Positions 11,892 through 23,173 of a stretch of DNA of 64,000 nucleotides are shown here, one piece after another. Within the stretch, counting starts at the first letter, position 1; the number at the start of each line of letters is the position of its first letter. The notes under the pieces are model-generated. The model was not told the origin of the DNA, did no database searches, and saw only the letters and a program-made list of their open reading frames with translations. The translations under genes were made by a program, and so were the position numbers. Where the stretch lies: NCBI GenBank assembly GCA_031216915.1, contig CM062297.1, positions 530,122,971 to 530,186,970 of the forward strand, in the 5' to 3' direction. This stretch comes from Pictodentalium vernedei (Eukaryota; Mollusca; Scaphopoda; Dentaliida; Dentaliidae).

Positions 11892-11999
11892 TTGTATAGA
11901 TTTCTTGCTCGTAGAACGAATGCCAAGTTCAACAAAATAATCCTGAAAAGATTGTTCATGAGTAAAACTAATCGGCCACCAATGTCACTGGCAAGAGTG
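11892..11999 (+). CDS. RPL18: RPL18 exon encoding ~residues 31-66
   Basis: A pyrimidine-rich acceptor (TTTCATTACAG) ends at 11891 and a GTAAGT donor begins at 12000. The 108 bases are 36 codons in phase 0. The translation opens [15 protein letters not shown] and continues with [17 protein letters not shown], the most conserved block of eL18 (vertebrate [10 protein letters not shown]...LKRLFMSRTNRPPLSL). The exon ends in ...SLARV, and the next exon supplies VRLMKKP, giving the correct spacing against the family. The next exon is 37.6 kb downstream. The upstream exon carrying the start codon is not recognisable in 1-11891. Confidence 0.95.
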
Positions 12000-12005
12000 G
12001 TAAGT

Positions 12006-12299
12006 ATTTCATTGTATGGAACATTTTGTATGCAGAACTCCAAAGGGCAAGATTAATACATTACATGTAGTAAGAAATGGTATCCAAAATTTAAAAATGA
12101 TACTTTACAAGGTATTTAGTGTGACTGGAAAAGTAGCAATTTTTTCGAAGGGTGTGACTAGTGGCTCAAGGTTTGATAAATGAAGTACAGTAGAGCCCAC
12201 CAAATTGAATATCTCACAATTGATTAACTCTTGTTAATTTGAATATAAGTTAGACACCAAACCGTTTACCATACATTATGTACAAATCTGTCCTGTTAA
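12006..12299 (+). other. RPL18 intron start; possible remnant of a DNA-transposon end
   Basis: The intron opens with non-repetitive sequence. TACAGTAGAGCCCACCAAAT near 12185 resembles the CAGTAGAGCCC-type terminus of Tigger-like elements, but no matching opposite end is visible before the hAT insertion at 12300. Confidence 0.3.
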
Positions 12300-13703
12300 T
12301 AGGGCTGAAATGGTTACAGGATTTTCGTGACCGGTTAACCGTTATGTATAACCATGGTTAATCGGTTAATCACTGTTAAATATTACCATAGTCTTGTGAA
12401 TAGCTTTTCGGAAAAGGCGGGGTACAATTTTACACTTAACGTCACTGGGTCAAGGGAATTAATCGTGTTTTCTTTGAAAAGTTTGGGAATTCCAATGCTT
12501 CTCACTTAGAGGATTTTGATTAAAGATATAATCACAGATATAAAGAAATTGCAATTCATACCTTGTCCTTGTTATGTAAAACACACACTTTATAGCTGTC
12601 ACGGAAATTATTTATTTATTTATTTATTGATGTTTAAGGTCACATATTTATGCACAATGGCTAATCATGACCGTGACAGTTTTACGGGTGGAGGAAGCCG
12701 GAGTACCCGGAGAGAACCACTGAGCAACGACGAGCAGCTGCCAGCTCCCCAACATCGTAACTCCGCACAGCAGTACAGGCAGGGTTAGATTGGTTGAAGA
12801 CATGCGTACCCTCCACGTGCAGTACGCCTTAGTACACGGCGTCATCGTGCCCCCACGCGGGCAATGGAGATGAAGTGTCTTGCCCAAGGACACAACGCAG
12901 CTGCCGCAGGTGGGATTCGAACCGAGGACCTCTCAGCTTGCAGCCTGCACCTCTACCAACTGAGCCACCGTGCTCCCTATCACGGAAATAATCTGAAATA
13001 TGTGAAATATGTGAGTGAAATGTGTTATTGTTTTTGGTTTGTAAAGTAAAACTGTACATCACATTGCAAACTAAAAATAATAACACAGGCATTACGTGGC
13101 ACGTGACTACAAGTTCCAATCAGACATTGCGAACATAATTTATTAATTTATTTACCGCCAAATTGCCATATAAAGAAGTGATTGAGCCAGGTCGAAAGGT
13201 TGACTTATTTAATATTCATGATTCCGCCACTCGTGTGCCGAAAATATAATTTATTTCCCACCAGAATGGCATGATCAACATGTTTACTTATTCAATATTC
13301 ATCACACAGGTAAGGTTTTACAGGTCAATCAATCAATGCAGTGAGACCTCAACAACTCATTTCGAAACAGAAAAAAACAGGCTCAAACTTCAAAGCATGC
13401 ACCGCCCGTGTAACACTAATGTAATGATTGAGACCCGAATGCGACATTGACTGTACTGATGTTGAATCATTATGAATGTAACTGACATGTTGACAACGTT
13501 GTTTGTTTCACAGATTGTTAAAAGACATGTTCTCCCTTTGGAGTTGACCCTGATACTGCCATGTATTTAGAAATAAACAGCATTCATTTTGCTACTCAAC
13601 AATGGCGCTGTTTTGACCGGTTAATAACCAGTTATGGATTTCGTAACCGGTCAGAGTCGTGATCGGTTATTGGTCGGTTAACCAGTTAACTGTTTAAGCC
13701 CTA
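12300..13703. mobile_element. hAT-type non-autonomous DNA transposon (1.4 kb) with 8-bp TSD
   Basis: Exact 8-bp duplications CCTGTTAA lie at 12292-12299 and 13704-13711. Termini are TAGGGCTGAAATGGTTA on the left and, read inverted, TAGGGCTTAAACAGTTA on the right. Subterminal GGTTAACCGGTTA-like repeats (ACCGGTTAACCG, ACCGGTTAATAACCAG) occur at both ends. There is no transposase reading frame. A minus-strand SINE-A is nested inside. The 8-bp duplication and AGGG-type termini fit the hAT superfamily. Confidence 0.85.
12609..12979 (-). mobile_element. SINE-A (tRNA-headed SINE), full length, minus strand
   Basis: Read on the minus strand, the head has A-box TGGCTCAGTTGG and B-box GGTTCGAATCCC. 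A body with CCTTGGGCAAGACACTTCA and a 3' tail GCCATTGTGCATAAATATGT followed by (AAAT)n complete it. Flanks TCACGGAAAT at 12599-12608 and 12980-12989 are an exact 10-bp duplication. It sits inside the hAT element, so it is younger. Confidence 0.88.
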
Positions 13704-13958
13704 CCTGTTAAAGGTACAATATGCCACTAATTTGCAAAAAATTCTTTACTTTTAGTTTCCTGTTTTATGTGGAAGAGCATGCTAAAAAAACTACTGTTTA
13801 CAAAAGTGTTAGATGTCGGTGGCAACATGAAATTACTTGATGGCCTCAAACAACTGTGTATTACTTTATCAATAGTTGGGTATTACTGGGTAAAAAAACC
13901 CTTTGTATTATTTTAAATAAGGCCTAGTTATACTGCCAATAAAATCCCGGCACTTGTT
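13704..13958 (+). other. Short intron stretch without recognised features
   Basis: Starts with the right copy of the hAT target duplication; otherwise AT-rich, nothing recognised. Confidence 0.5.
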
Positions 13959-15170
13959 AGCTCAACTTGACAACGTCGGGTATGAGCTTTTGGGATGGGT
14001 TGCAATCTGTCATCTGTCCGTGCATACATCTATATGTGTCCGTCTGTCCGCAATTCCTTTAGCACACCCTACAGGCTGCATCTCTCACCTGATGAGTTTC
14101 AATTTTTTTTTATGTGGATTTGAATGTCTAGATGGGAGTTATCAAATTTTTCTGAATTTCATTAAAAAACATGACTGCCGATGGCCGAATTGGATTTGAC
14201 ATATAAATTGTCAACAATTCCATTAGCACACCAGGCCTGGCATTCTGAAAAATTTAGGGGGGGGGGGGGGGGCTAAAAATCGCTCTCCTGAAATGATCTT
14301 GGAGAGCCAATGATTCTCCTAATTTTTTTTGGACATGGAAGGCAGTTGAACCATGATATATCATATGAATGCAGTTCAACACTGTGACCAGACATGCTCT
14401 ACTCACAAAGTTGCATTGCGTAATTTGGATAGTTGTAATACATGTTACTTCGAAAGTTACTCAATACTGTGTTGAAGTCGTCGGTACCGACAACTCACGA
14501 CTGTCACAAGCCAATCATGGTTCAACTTCATCCCCGTCAAGTTCATCCCATCAGACAAATTTTGAATTTCAGTTCATTGCACCTGAGCCAGCAGTACAGT
14601 ACATAAAATAACATACGTATATGTCCGTGTATAAGTCACACTTTTTTACCTGAAATGTTATGTCAAAATCGGGGGTGCGTCTTATACATGGGTACGACTT
14701 GTTACAGAGAATTTTCAGGGCACTGACTTCTTCGGACAAACGTTGTTCCTACCATTTGTCAATTGTATAACAGACAGTACAATCGTGTGGTTTTGACTGA
14801 GTGCAGATTCACCAACGTTATTTTCTTTTCATTTTATTTCAGTTTAAGTTCTTCAGAAAATAAATTGTCAATAAAATATGTGTGTTTTCTGTTACTTTTA
14901 TCCATAAATAATAATAAAGAAGTATTCTATTTAATTGTTGCTGTTCAAACGGCCCATGTGTTTACATCAGTGCATGTACCGGAAATCAACAGATTTGTGG
15001 GGCCAATATAGATGAAACCATAAAAAATACAAAATCACCAAAATAACAACGAAAAAATAAATAATAACACATTAAATGTATGCCAGCAATTCCTGGAGAG
15101 AAGTACTTATTTATTCCATAAACTCCAATTCACTGATGTGTAATATCCGGTTATAAATTACGCACACGTG

Positions 15171-15706
15171 CAGGGCTTATATTTCGTCTAAATTTGTGAG
15201 AATCCATTTGGATTCTCGTGAAAATGGTTGCGAGAATCCATATCTACTATGAGTGTCCCAGGATTCCAGGACGCCACCATGGTTCAACTACTGTTGTATA
15301 CTGATAACACAAGTTAACCTTTTACCCAACACACCTTTTTAATTTTTAAAACTAAATTTGATAATTTTTAAACAATGAATAATAAATAAATGATAAAATA
15401 ATTAAATGAACAATATTTACCAATAAAATCTTACAAATATGGCAGTCATTGGAACCGGCTCAATGAACCGGTTCCAATGACAGCCATATTTGTGCAATTT
15501 TATTGACAAAGTGTCAGAATATTTCAGGTCATGTTAGCCTTCTATTAATTAATTTGTTGTGTTAGATAAAGGGTTAAGTTGACTCGATTCTTTTCACGCG
15601 AATCCTAGCAGAGGTGCAGCGAGAATCTACATGGATTCTCGTCGGTTTTATTGCGCGAATCTTTGTGCGAATCGATTCTCGGATTCTCGTCGAAATATAA
15701 GCCCTG
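15171..15706. mobile_element. Short TIR element (536 bp) with CAGGGCTTATATTTCG ends
   Basis: Left end CAGGGCTTATATTTCGTC and inverted right end CAGGGCTTATATTTCGACG. ACGTG flanks both sides (15166-15170, 15707-15711), a 5-bp duplication. Repeated GAGAATCCAT/ATGGATTCTCG motifs near both ends extend the inverted structure. Likely a hAT-related MITE from the CAGGG terminus. Confidence 0.7.
15433..15493. repeat. 26-bp-arm hairpin inside the CAGGG element
   Basis: Arms 15433-15458 and 15468-15493 (core CATTGGAACCGG / CCGGTTCCAATG) pair with one mismatch around a 9-base loop. Confidence 0.9.
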
Positions 15707-15744
15707 ACGTGCACCAGGTAAAGTTAGTTTCAATAGCACCAACA

Positions 15745-16858
15745 CAGGGACCAGCCGTGAGGGCGACTAGGGCGATTAAGTCGCCCTTCTAAGCCCAAAG
15801 TCGCCTAGAAAAATAGTCGGGGCGATTACAAGTCGCCCTCTAAAAATTGGCCAAAATGAGAAAAGGCTGAACTGAGTGGTGCGAGGTTTACATGAAAACG
15901 AGTATTTTCAAAAATCGAATGTGCTCGAGTGTGATAAATGGGCATTTTAATTCGTCAAATAAACGTCCATTTATTTGAAATCACACGACAAGCAATTGTC
16001 CATTGTCGCTTTTGGCGGATTTTTTTATTTCTATTTTGTTGCGTTCCAGTCGGAGCTTCAAGTGTCAAAACGAAAATAGGTGACTTACGCGACTCAACAA
16101 AACAACCCAGTTTGAAAGTAGGTTACGTCGCTTAGCCTGCCGAAAATGTATACACAACGGACGTATTTTATAACACATTATTTTCATTTCGATTTGCTGA
16201 CGACTGTTAACTGTTGGGCTGTCTATTCCCAGAAAAACACGAATGGAATTGAAAAAAAGCTTCAGTGATGTAAAGAAAAGCTTTGTACAGGACACTTGTG
16301 CATGTGGACGATCTTGAAAAAGGGTCCTCCTAAACATCGGAATGACATGAAATGACACCGGAATGCCATAAAAATGATGCGGAATGACATTTCTTTTACA
16401 AAATACTCGACCCCAGAATGTATTTTGTTTATTAACTAACAAAGTACCTCCCAAGCAACCTTCTTACATCTGGTCCTGTTCACACTTTCAGACTTAGGAA
16501 ATTATTAGCTTAGTAGACTTTGTTGAAAGGCAACCACAGGAGGGTGATGGGGGATTGGCACGAAGAAGAGGTGAGGGGTCATGAAGGAGAAGGTAGCAGT
16601 GGGGGATTTTCAGTCAATAATTACATTGTGATTTTTTAACCTGGCACAGATGCATCATAGACAACTGGACCTGGATTATTTGTACGTTAATGGAGGACCA
16701 TAAATTGAAAATATTAAGGGGCGGCGGGGGTGGTACATGAATATTCTTAATTTTCCCCACTTGCCTATGAAGTCTCCCTACATGACTCTGCAGTCTCCCT
16801 ATTTTTTCTGGAGGGAGACTTGAAGTCTCCCTAAAATTCCCCCCTAGGCTGGTCCCTG
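15745..16858. mobile_element. hAT-type non-autonomous element (1.1 kb) with 8-bp TSD
   Basis: Exact 8-bp duplications CACCAACA lie at 15737-15744 and 16859-16866. The termini are CAGGGACCAGCC and its inverted counterpart. Subterminal short repeats AGTCGCCCT (left) and GTCTCCCT (right) recur several times, as hAT transposase-binding repeats often do. The reading frame at 16065-16454 shows no hAT domain. Confidence 0.85.
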
Positions 16859-18003
16859 CACCAACAATGCCTAAGTGAGACAACAATTTGAAAACAATTT
16901 GCGCTGTAACCTGCGCATTTGTTGTATTTTTATTGGTTTTAGAAAAACCAACTTAAACACAACAACAGCGCAGGGTACGGCGCAAATGGTGCTCTAATTC
17001 TGAAACTATGAAGTTTCTGTCACAAACGAGCGTTGGATTTTCTTGACAGGGATGAAGACATTGGGGTGATAAACAAACAACGAAAAACAAATAAATGCGA
17101 GTATTTTTTAAATCTTTAATAATAATTTTCCTTTATTCTTTTATCTTATTCACCCATGGTAACTCGTGAAAACTTACCTATTTCCGTTGCATCCCAAACT
17201 GCTCCAAATTGGCAAAACGTAACTTGCAACTAATTCTTTTTGACTGCATATATTTAAAAATGGGGGTGCGACTTATACATGGGCTTTAGGCAAAAGGGAG
17301 GAATTCCAAGTGTGAGTTTGGGGTACGACTTATACACGGGGGCGACTTATACACGGACATATACGGTACTTATCTTTGTGCACCCAGGGGAGTGAAATTT
17401 CGCGGACCTTAATGGTTCTTGACGCACGTTAAGGTGCGCGAAACAATTGCATGCCTGAAAACGCCAGGCCTGGCACACCCTTCAGGTTTCATCTCTCACC
17501 TGATCACAGTTTTAAATTTCATACATGGCTTTTGGGCAATGTCCAGATGGGAGCTTTCAAATTTTTCTGAATTTCATTGAAAAACATGGCTGCCAGTGGC
17601 CATCTTGGATTTGGCATATAAATTGTCAGTACTTCCATTAGCACACCCAACAGGCCACATCTCTCACCTGATCAGTTTCAAATATCATGTGGCTTTGATG
17701 CGATGTCTAGGTGGGATCATGGGAGCTATCAAATCTTTCTGAATTTCGTTAAAAAACATGGCGTCCAGTGGCCACCTTGAATTTGTCATATAAATTGTCA
17801 ACAATTCCATTAGCACACTCTGCAGACTGCATCTCTCATCCAATCTTTTTCTGACTTCATATGTAGCTTTGGTGTGATGTCTTTTGACTCTTTTCTGTAG
17901 AAACTTTGAAGTTGCTATTTAATTCAATCTCTTCTTGGTCAAGTTGAGCTGCAGTGTCATTGACAGTTTTATATTTACAATGGTTGTCCCTAATAGATTG
18001 CAT

Positions 18004-18359
18004 GGGGGCGCAATGGCTCAGTTGGTAGAGGTGCAGGCTGCAAGCCGAGAGGTCCTCGGTTCGAATCCCACCTGCGGCAACCGCGTTCTGTCCTTGGGCA
18101 AGGCACTTCACCCCCATTGCCCACGTGGGGGCACGGTGACGCTGTGTACTAAGGCGTACTGCACGTCGATGGTGCACCTGTCTTCAACCAATGCTAACCC
18201 TGTTTGTGTGGAGTTAGTATGTTGGGGAGCTGACAGTTGCTCGCCGTTGCTCGGTGGTTCTCTCCAGGTACTCCGGCTTCCTCCACCCGTAAAACTGTCG
18301 TGGTCATGATTAGCCATTGTGTAGAAATATGTGACCTTAAACACCAATCAATAAATAAA
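18004..18359 (+). mobile_element. SINE-A (tRNA-headed SINE), full length
   Basis: Starts GGGGGCGCAATGGCTCAGTT with A-box TGGCTCAGTTGG and B-box GGTTCGAATCCC, followed by CCTTGGGCAAGGCACTTCA, a body, and the tail GCCATTGTGTAGAAATATGT...AACACCAATC(AATA)n. Target duplications TAATAGATTGCAT at 17991-18003 and 18360-18372 match exactly (13 bp). It could carry a working Pol III promoter but is not a tRNA gene. Confidence 0.92.
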
Positions 18360-18518
18360 TAATAGATTGCATAGACACATGCCCTTTATTAGAAACTTGT
18401 ACACCAATGTCACCTTTGTCTATCTGAGATAGCTAATTTTAACGCCGATTGTAAATGACATAGCACTTTGAAGGATGGGTAATTAGATTGGGATGAAAAA
18501 AATGTCTACTGTCTTTTT

Positions 18519-20120
18519 AGCTCACTTGAACAAAGCTTAAGGGGAGCTTTAGTTATCACTTTCTGTTCTTCATTGTGCTGAAATGGTTGGCCGGATAACC
18601 AGTTTGCACACAGTTATCGGCATAATGGAAAAGCTGTCAACTGGATAACTGCTATGCCTATAGTTTATAGGATAGTATCTGGAAAATAAACAGTATTTGA
18701 CGCGGGACTTCATAATTCTTCTGCCGACACCAGCATTGTCAATCAATTTACAATGATGTGTAGTCAGTGTAACATGAAAGGGTTGAGGTGTTAGAATGTT
18801 GAATGAACAGTTATTTTGGTCGCTTGGGATGTCATGTCGTGGATAAATGTCTGTTACTCTGTATTAAACAGCCAACAGTCGAGTGCACTGCAGGTTGTCT
18901 TCTGCGTGAAGAGCAGTGAGGATCAGTGTAACATTGTCTTATACAGACAAATTTGACATTCTTCTCTTGGATGAAGTGTTGTTAATTGCAGATTATGATG
19001 CTGAACAAATCCCTCAGTGTGAGTAATTGTGCTTTCAGAATAAATTGACTGTTTTGAACTTTGCAAATGTATTTCAGAAAAACCATGTTTTGATTTTATT
19101 GAACTGCTTAAAAGTATAAACGTATGTCTTAAAAAAAAAAACTATTTTAAAATCGAGCATTGTAAAATGTTTTTTTCAATTGTCAATGTTGGACGAGGGG
19201 CTCTTGGTCAATTGGGCATATAATAATTTCTTACCACTTCCGTTTCATGACTCGCAGCATATTCCTGCCAGAGATTTCATTGCATGGAATAGGTAAATGT
19301 AAATGTGGAACCGTTTATGACTTTTGTCTTGGCATTAAACAGAAAAAGATATTAAAAAAATTAGGATGATCATATCAAATTTAAGCCACTCAAGGTAAGA
19401 GGCTCTTTGCTAATAGGCCTACAGTTAACTGATAACTTTGCCTAACTACAATTTACAAACTGGTTGGAAAATGCTTAACTAATATCAATGACATTTGTCC
19501 CTCACTTCAAATGCGTGCCCATGGGAACAAATTGCACACGCGATTTTTGTTTTAGGTTTGGTGCATGCCATGTGCCTGTGATTTTCACATGTCGTGCACC
19601 TGTGATTTTCAAACGGAAAGGCCTGTTTTTTGTGACTGGGCAATGCAGGGTGACCACAGTTATGCTGTATCATCACTATTATGAGGGACCATTGCAGTCA
19701 TATAAATTGTTAACGATCGTTTGCACATCGACGATTTCCATTTACACTCGATGGTGTTCGTTTGTATACGTCTTGCAGAGGTCAGGTGGCAGTGTTTTGA
19801 ACTGTTTTCTTGCCATTCCTTACTTGTGTCATAGACAATACAATAATACCAGCGGTTAAAATTAACGGGTATCTGGTTGAAATCCGATTGTGCCTGGCGG
19901 TTAATCAGTTACAAAAAGTAGCCAACTGTTTCAGCAATAGTTCTTCATCATATGTGAATTCAAGTTTGTTCAAATGAAGTTCCACACACCCAGCAAGAGG
20001 GATAATTCTGTTAACATACACAAAATTAAAATCTCCAGAACTACCAATCAGAATCTTTTGATTTTCAACATCCATTGAGTGGTCAGATTCAGGTTTGTTT
20101 GAAACAAGTCAGCCAAGACT
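18519..20120 (+). mobile_element. RC-2 fragment split by a hAT-like element
   Basis: The 5' hairpin AGCTCACTTGAACAAAGCTT...GGGGAGCT starts at 18519. The element is interrupted at 18573 and resumes at 19940 with ATTCAAGTTTGTTCAAATGA and AACCAATCAG-type monomer sequence. It fades near 20120 without the GGCC..CTCTTG end, so it is 3'-truncated. Confidence 0.65.
18573..19939. mobile_element. hAT-type non-autonomous element (1.37 kb), copy 1, with 8-bp TSD
   Basis: Exact 8-bp duplications GTTCTTCA lie at 18565-18572 and 19940-19947. Left terminus TTGTGCTGAAATGGTTGGC and inverted right terminus TATTGCTGAAACAGTTGGC form imperfect TIRs. Subterminal GGATAACCAG and GGTTAATCAG motifs resemble those of 12300-13703. 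A second, 3'-interrupted copy is at 56771-57958. No transposase domain is seen. Confidence 0.85.
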
Positions 20121-20157
20121 TGACTTAAAAGTTGTTCAAAAGTCTTTGCCTTGTAAC

Positions 20158-20193
20158 AATTTATGGGAGAGTGTAGGCACTCTCCCATAAATT
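20158..20193. repeat. Perfect 16-bp-arm hairpin
   Basis: AATTTATGGGAGAGTG at 20158-20173 pairs perfectly with 20178-20193 around a TAGG loop. It lies outside the named elements. Confidence 0.95.
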
Positions 20194-20703
20194 ATTAAAA
20201 GGAAATTACCTACAGACTAAATAATTTATCTTCAAAGACAATATCAAGGACATCCACAGAGTTTGAAGCCTTTGTGTTGTAATACCTGCACAAGAGTAAA
20301 GCCCAAATGTGGGCATCCAACACTCACCAGTTAAGGGTTTTCAAAACTGAAAATAAAATGAGTCATTTCTTTCATTCTAAACACTTCAACTGCTATCAAG
20401 CCGCAACAAAGCCTTGTACATGGCAGAGGTCGGAAAGTTTGAAAATACAGATGCTTTCGGTATTATTCAATGATGGGTTTGGTTCAGTTTTTCGATACTC
20501 CCATGATGTAGGTATTGGTTTGTTTTTTGGGTATTTCGATATATTGCCCATTTTTACAGTGCTGACAGTTTGAAAAAAAAACCCAGGTGCACAGAAAACA
20601 TCTCGTCGCAGAAATGCCATGTGCATGATCACACTCACTAGTCCCAATTGTTCAATGGGAGTGAAATCTTCACACTGAAAGTACCTCCATATCTTTCGTT
20701 TTT
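20194..20703 (+). other. Intron stretch, nothing recognised
   Basis: AT-rich sequence between the hairpin and RC-7. The open frames at 20307-20573 and 20396-20647 are not recognised as protein domains. Confidence 0.45.
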
Positions 20704-20942
20704 AGCCCGACTGCTTACAGTGAGGGATATAGTCATGGCTTTCGTCAGTCTGTCCGTCCATCTGTCCATCTGTTAACATTTAGAGTTTTGGTTAAAGTTT
20801 GTGGTTAAAGTTTTTTACTGAAGGTTCAAGTGTTTTTTTTTTTTTCTGTTTAGTCATGACTTTCGTCTGTCTGTCTGTTAACATTTGGAGTTTTGGTTAA
20901 AGTTTGTGATTAAAGTTTTTTAGTCAACCTTAAAAGTTTTTT

Positions 20943-21584
20943 AGCTCAACTTGACAAAGTCAAGCTGAGCTATTGCCATTACTTCTCGTCCGTTGGCGTA
21001 TGTACGTACGTCCACAATTTCCTTTGGCACACCTCACAGGTCGCATTTATGATCAGATTACTTTGAAACTTGGTATGCTTGTTTGGGGTGACCTCTAGAT
21101 GGGAGCTATCGATTTTCTTCAATTTCCGTCAAAAAATGTTGCCATGGCCAACGTTCGTAGAACTTAGTTTAGTCAGACCTCAATATTTCCCTTTGGCACA
21201 CCCTACAGGGCACATTTATGATCAGATTGCTTTGAAACCTGACATGCTTGTTTGGGGTGACCTCTAGAAGAGAGCTATCGATTTTCTTCCATTTCCGTCA
21301 AAAAATGTTGCCTCGGCCAACGTTCTTAGAATTTAGTCTAGTCAGACCACAATATTTCCCTTTTGTACACCCTACAGGGCTTTGAAACCTGGCATGCTTG
21401 TTTGGGGAGGTCTCTAGATGGGAGCTATCGATTTTCTTCGGTTTCTGTCATTCTGTCAAAAAATGTTGCCACTGGCAAAAAAAAATGACATTGGTACCAA
21501 TGATTTTCAATTTTGCCCTTTCATTTATAACTTACCAAGTTCAAGTTTGTCAAGTTGAGCTACAGTGTCATTGACACTTTCATT
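20943..21584 (+). mobile_element. RC-1 element, short (about 3 monomers)
   Basis: Foldback AGCTCAACTTGAC/GTCAAGCTGAGCT, TCTCGTCCGTTGGCG, three to four ~169-bp monomers and the complete 3' end AGTGTCATTGACACTTTCATT. Same architecture as the 10- to 13-unit copies but contracted. Confidence 0.88.
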
Positions 21585-21638
21585 TTCTTTTAAATTAATA
21601 TTACTATTGATTGTAACATTCTTATTAAATTTCTTTTA

Positions 21639-23173
21639 GCTCTCTGAAGGGAGCTCAACTTATCACTTGCCGTCCGTCATCGTGAACTTTTTTCAAACGA
21701 CTTCTCTGACACCGCTGGGTTGTTTTGGTATGGATGTTCATTACCACATGTCAATTCAAATTTGTTCAAATGAAACAAACATGCCCACTTGGGGCTCCAT
21801 AGCGGGCATAACTCTGATAGCATCCTATGTATATTAGAGAAATTACTAAAAAATCTTCTCCAGCACAAGTGGGCAGAATCATTTGATATTTGGTATACGG
21901 CATTGTGGGGTGGATCTGATTCAAGTTTGTTCAAATCAGCCCCCTAGGGGTCGAAATAACGATTGTCTACTTGTCGCTGACAAGTAATTTCTACCAGCGA
22001 CAACCAAAAAATAAATTCACTTGTCCTGGGCAACAAGTGTATTTTTGCCATGACTGTTTGTTGAAATCATTCCCAAACATACCAATTCCGAATGCAGAAA
22101 AAAATCTGAAACAATCGGTACAGTTAACAATAATTACATTCCACTTCCATTTTGTTTGTGGGGGAAACTCGTTTCTATTTTGAACCAAACATGTCATAGA
22201 TACTGAGGGAGATACTGGGCGTACCCTTCATCATTTAGTGTTTTCTGGGGAAAACATGTTTCCATTTTTAACTAAATTTATACGTCATTGGTTTTGATTG
22301 AAAATTAATGCGTACACATCATGCGATGCCGGGGTAACTACACAACAGTTGAAAGACGGTTTCAGCGTCATCTGCAAAGAGTTTAGTCCTGGGTAAATTT
22401 GTAACGAAAAACCCCTGAATTGACTCAGAAAAATCTGCAGAATGCACAAACGGGGCCGAATGTATTGAAAGTCTGTTTGTTCAAGTTGGTTTCAAAGGGT
22501 GACCAGCGAAAAAAAAATTTACTTGTCACAGGTGACAAGTAAATTGTTTTTGAACATTTCGACCCCTGCCCCTGCATTCATATGTGGGCTCACGCCCGAA
22601 TTCGAACTTAGTACATTTCAGGCAAATTTCTTCAAAAATCTTCTCCAGATCCAGCAGGCAGAATCTTTTTATGTTTGCTATGCAACATTGTGGGGTGGAT
22701 CTGATTCAAGTTTGTTCAAATCGGCCCCCCTGGGTTCATATTTGGGCTCAGTAAAGGAGCCTGAATTTGAACTTTGTGCATTTCAGGCAAATTTCTTAAA
22801 AAGATCTTCTTCTCCAGATCCAGCAGGCAGAATCTTTTGATATTTGTTATGCAGCATTGTGGGGTGTATCTGATTGAAGTTTGTTCAAATCGGCCCCCTG
22901 CATTCATATTTGGGCTCACTATTAGAGCCACAATTTGAACTTAGTGAAATTTCTTTAAAAATCTCCTCCAGATCCAGCAAACAGAATATTTTGATATTTG
23001 GTATGCAACATTGTGGAGTGGATCTAATTCAAGTTTGTTCTAATCCTTCAACTATATTGAGCTTTTTGATATTCGGTATGCAACATTGTGGAGTGGATCT
23101 GATTCAAGTTTGTTCTAATCCTTCAACTATATTGAGCATGCGGTGAGCGCCTAAGGCCCACTTGGGCCTCTTG
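21639..23173 (+). mobile_element. RC-2 element with a TIR element inserted
   Basis: The 5' hairpin AGCTCTCTGAAGGGAGCT is followed by GCCGTCCGTCATC, then monomers with GGGTGGATCTGATTCAAG. A TIR element interrupts at 21946-22567. Further monomers follow, including a near-exact ~70-bp duplication at 22996-23140. The 3' end is GGCCCACTTGGGCCTCTTG. Confidence 0.8.
21946..22567. mobile_element. TIR element (622 bp) with AGGGGTCGAAAT ends
   Basis: Left end AGGGGTCGAAATAACGATT and inverted right end AGGGGTCGAAATGTTC. It interrupts an RC-2 monomer at GCCCCCT, and GCCCCT follows on the right, giving a 7-8-bp duplication with one C lost. Subterminal ACTTGTCNC / GACAAGTAA motifs recur at both ends. hAT-like by termini; no protein. 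Confidence 0.7.

Larger units (their letters stand above)
14616..17365. mobile_element. TIR element with GTCCGTGTATAAGTC termini, nested
   Basis: Exact 22-bp inverted termini lie at 14616-14637 and 17344-17365 (core ATGTCCGTGTATAAGTC). Further inward, GTGCG(T/A)CTTATACATGGG occurs near both ends. A related end is at about 34738. Flanking TA dinucleotides are possible but the duplication is not clear, so I leave the superfamily open. Two smaller CAGGG-ended elements (15171-15706, 15745-16858) are nested inside. Confidence 0.6.
14232..17472. mobile_element. TIR DNA transposon with CAGGCCTGGC ends, holding nested elements
   Basis: Ends are CAGGCCTGGCATT (left) and, inverted, CAGGCCTGGCGTT (right). 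The sequence GCACAC is duplicated at 14226-14231 and 17473-17478, matching the interrupted RC-1 monomer (TTAGCACACCC). A G-run lies at about 14257-14273. Most of the interior is a second TIR element (14616-17365). There is no transposase frame. hAT-like assignment is tentative because the duplication reads as 6 rather than 8 bp. Confidence 0.65.
13959..17970 (+). mobile_element. Old RC-1-like element hosting a multi-level transposon nest
   Basis: A degenerate 5' foldback AGCTCAACTTGAC...GTATGAGCT at 13959 is followed by TCTGTCCGTGCATAC and diverged ~168-bp monomers (CCATTAGCACACCCTACAGG, CATCTCTCACCTGAT, CTAGATGGGAGCTATCAAAT, AAAAACATGGCTGCC). The array is broken by a DNA transposon at 14232-17472 and then continues to an RC-1-type end (GTTGAGCTGCAGTGTCATTG). 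Monomers are more diverged than in other RC-1 copies, suggesting greater age. Confidence 0.7.

Noticed and set aside
16065..16454. 129-residue minus-strand frame as a hAT transposase piece
   Set aside because: No BED finger, hAT dimerisation motif or DDE-type signature; it lies within a short non-autonomous element.
18004..18076. tRNA gene
   Set aside because: A- and B-boxes are present, but the tRNA-like part continues into a SINE body and AATA tail with target duplications, so it is a SINE head.
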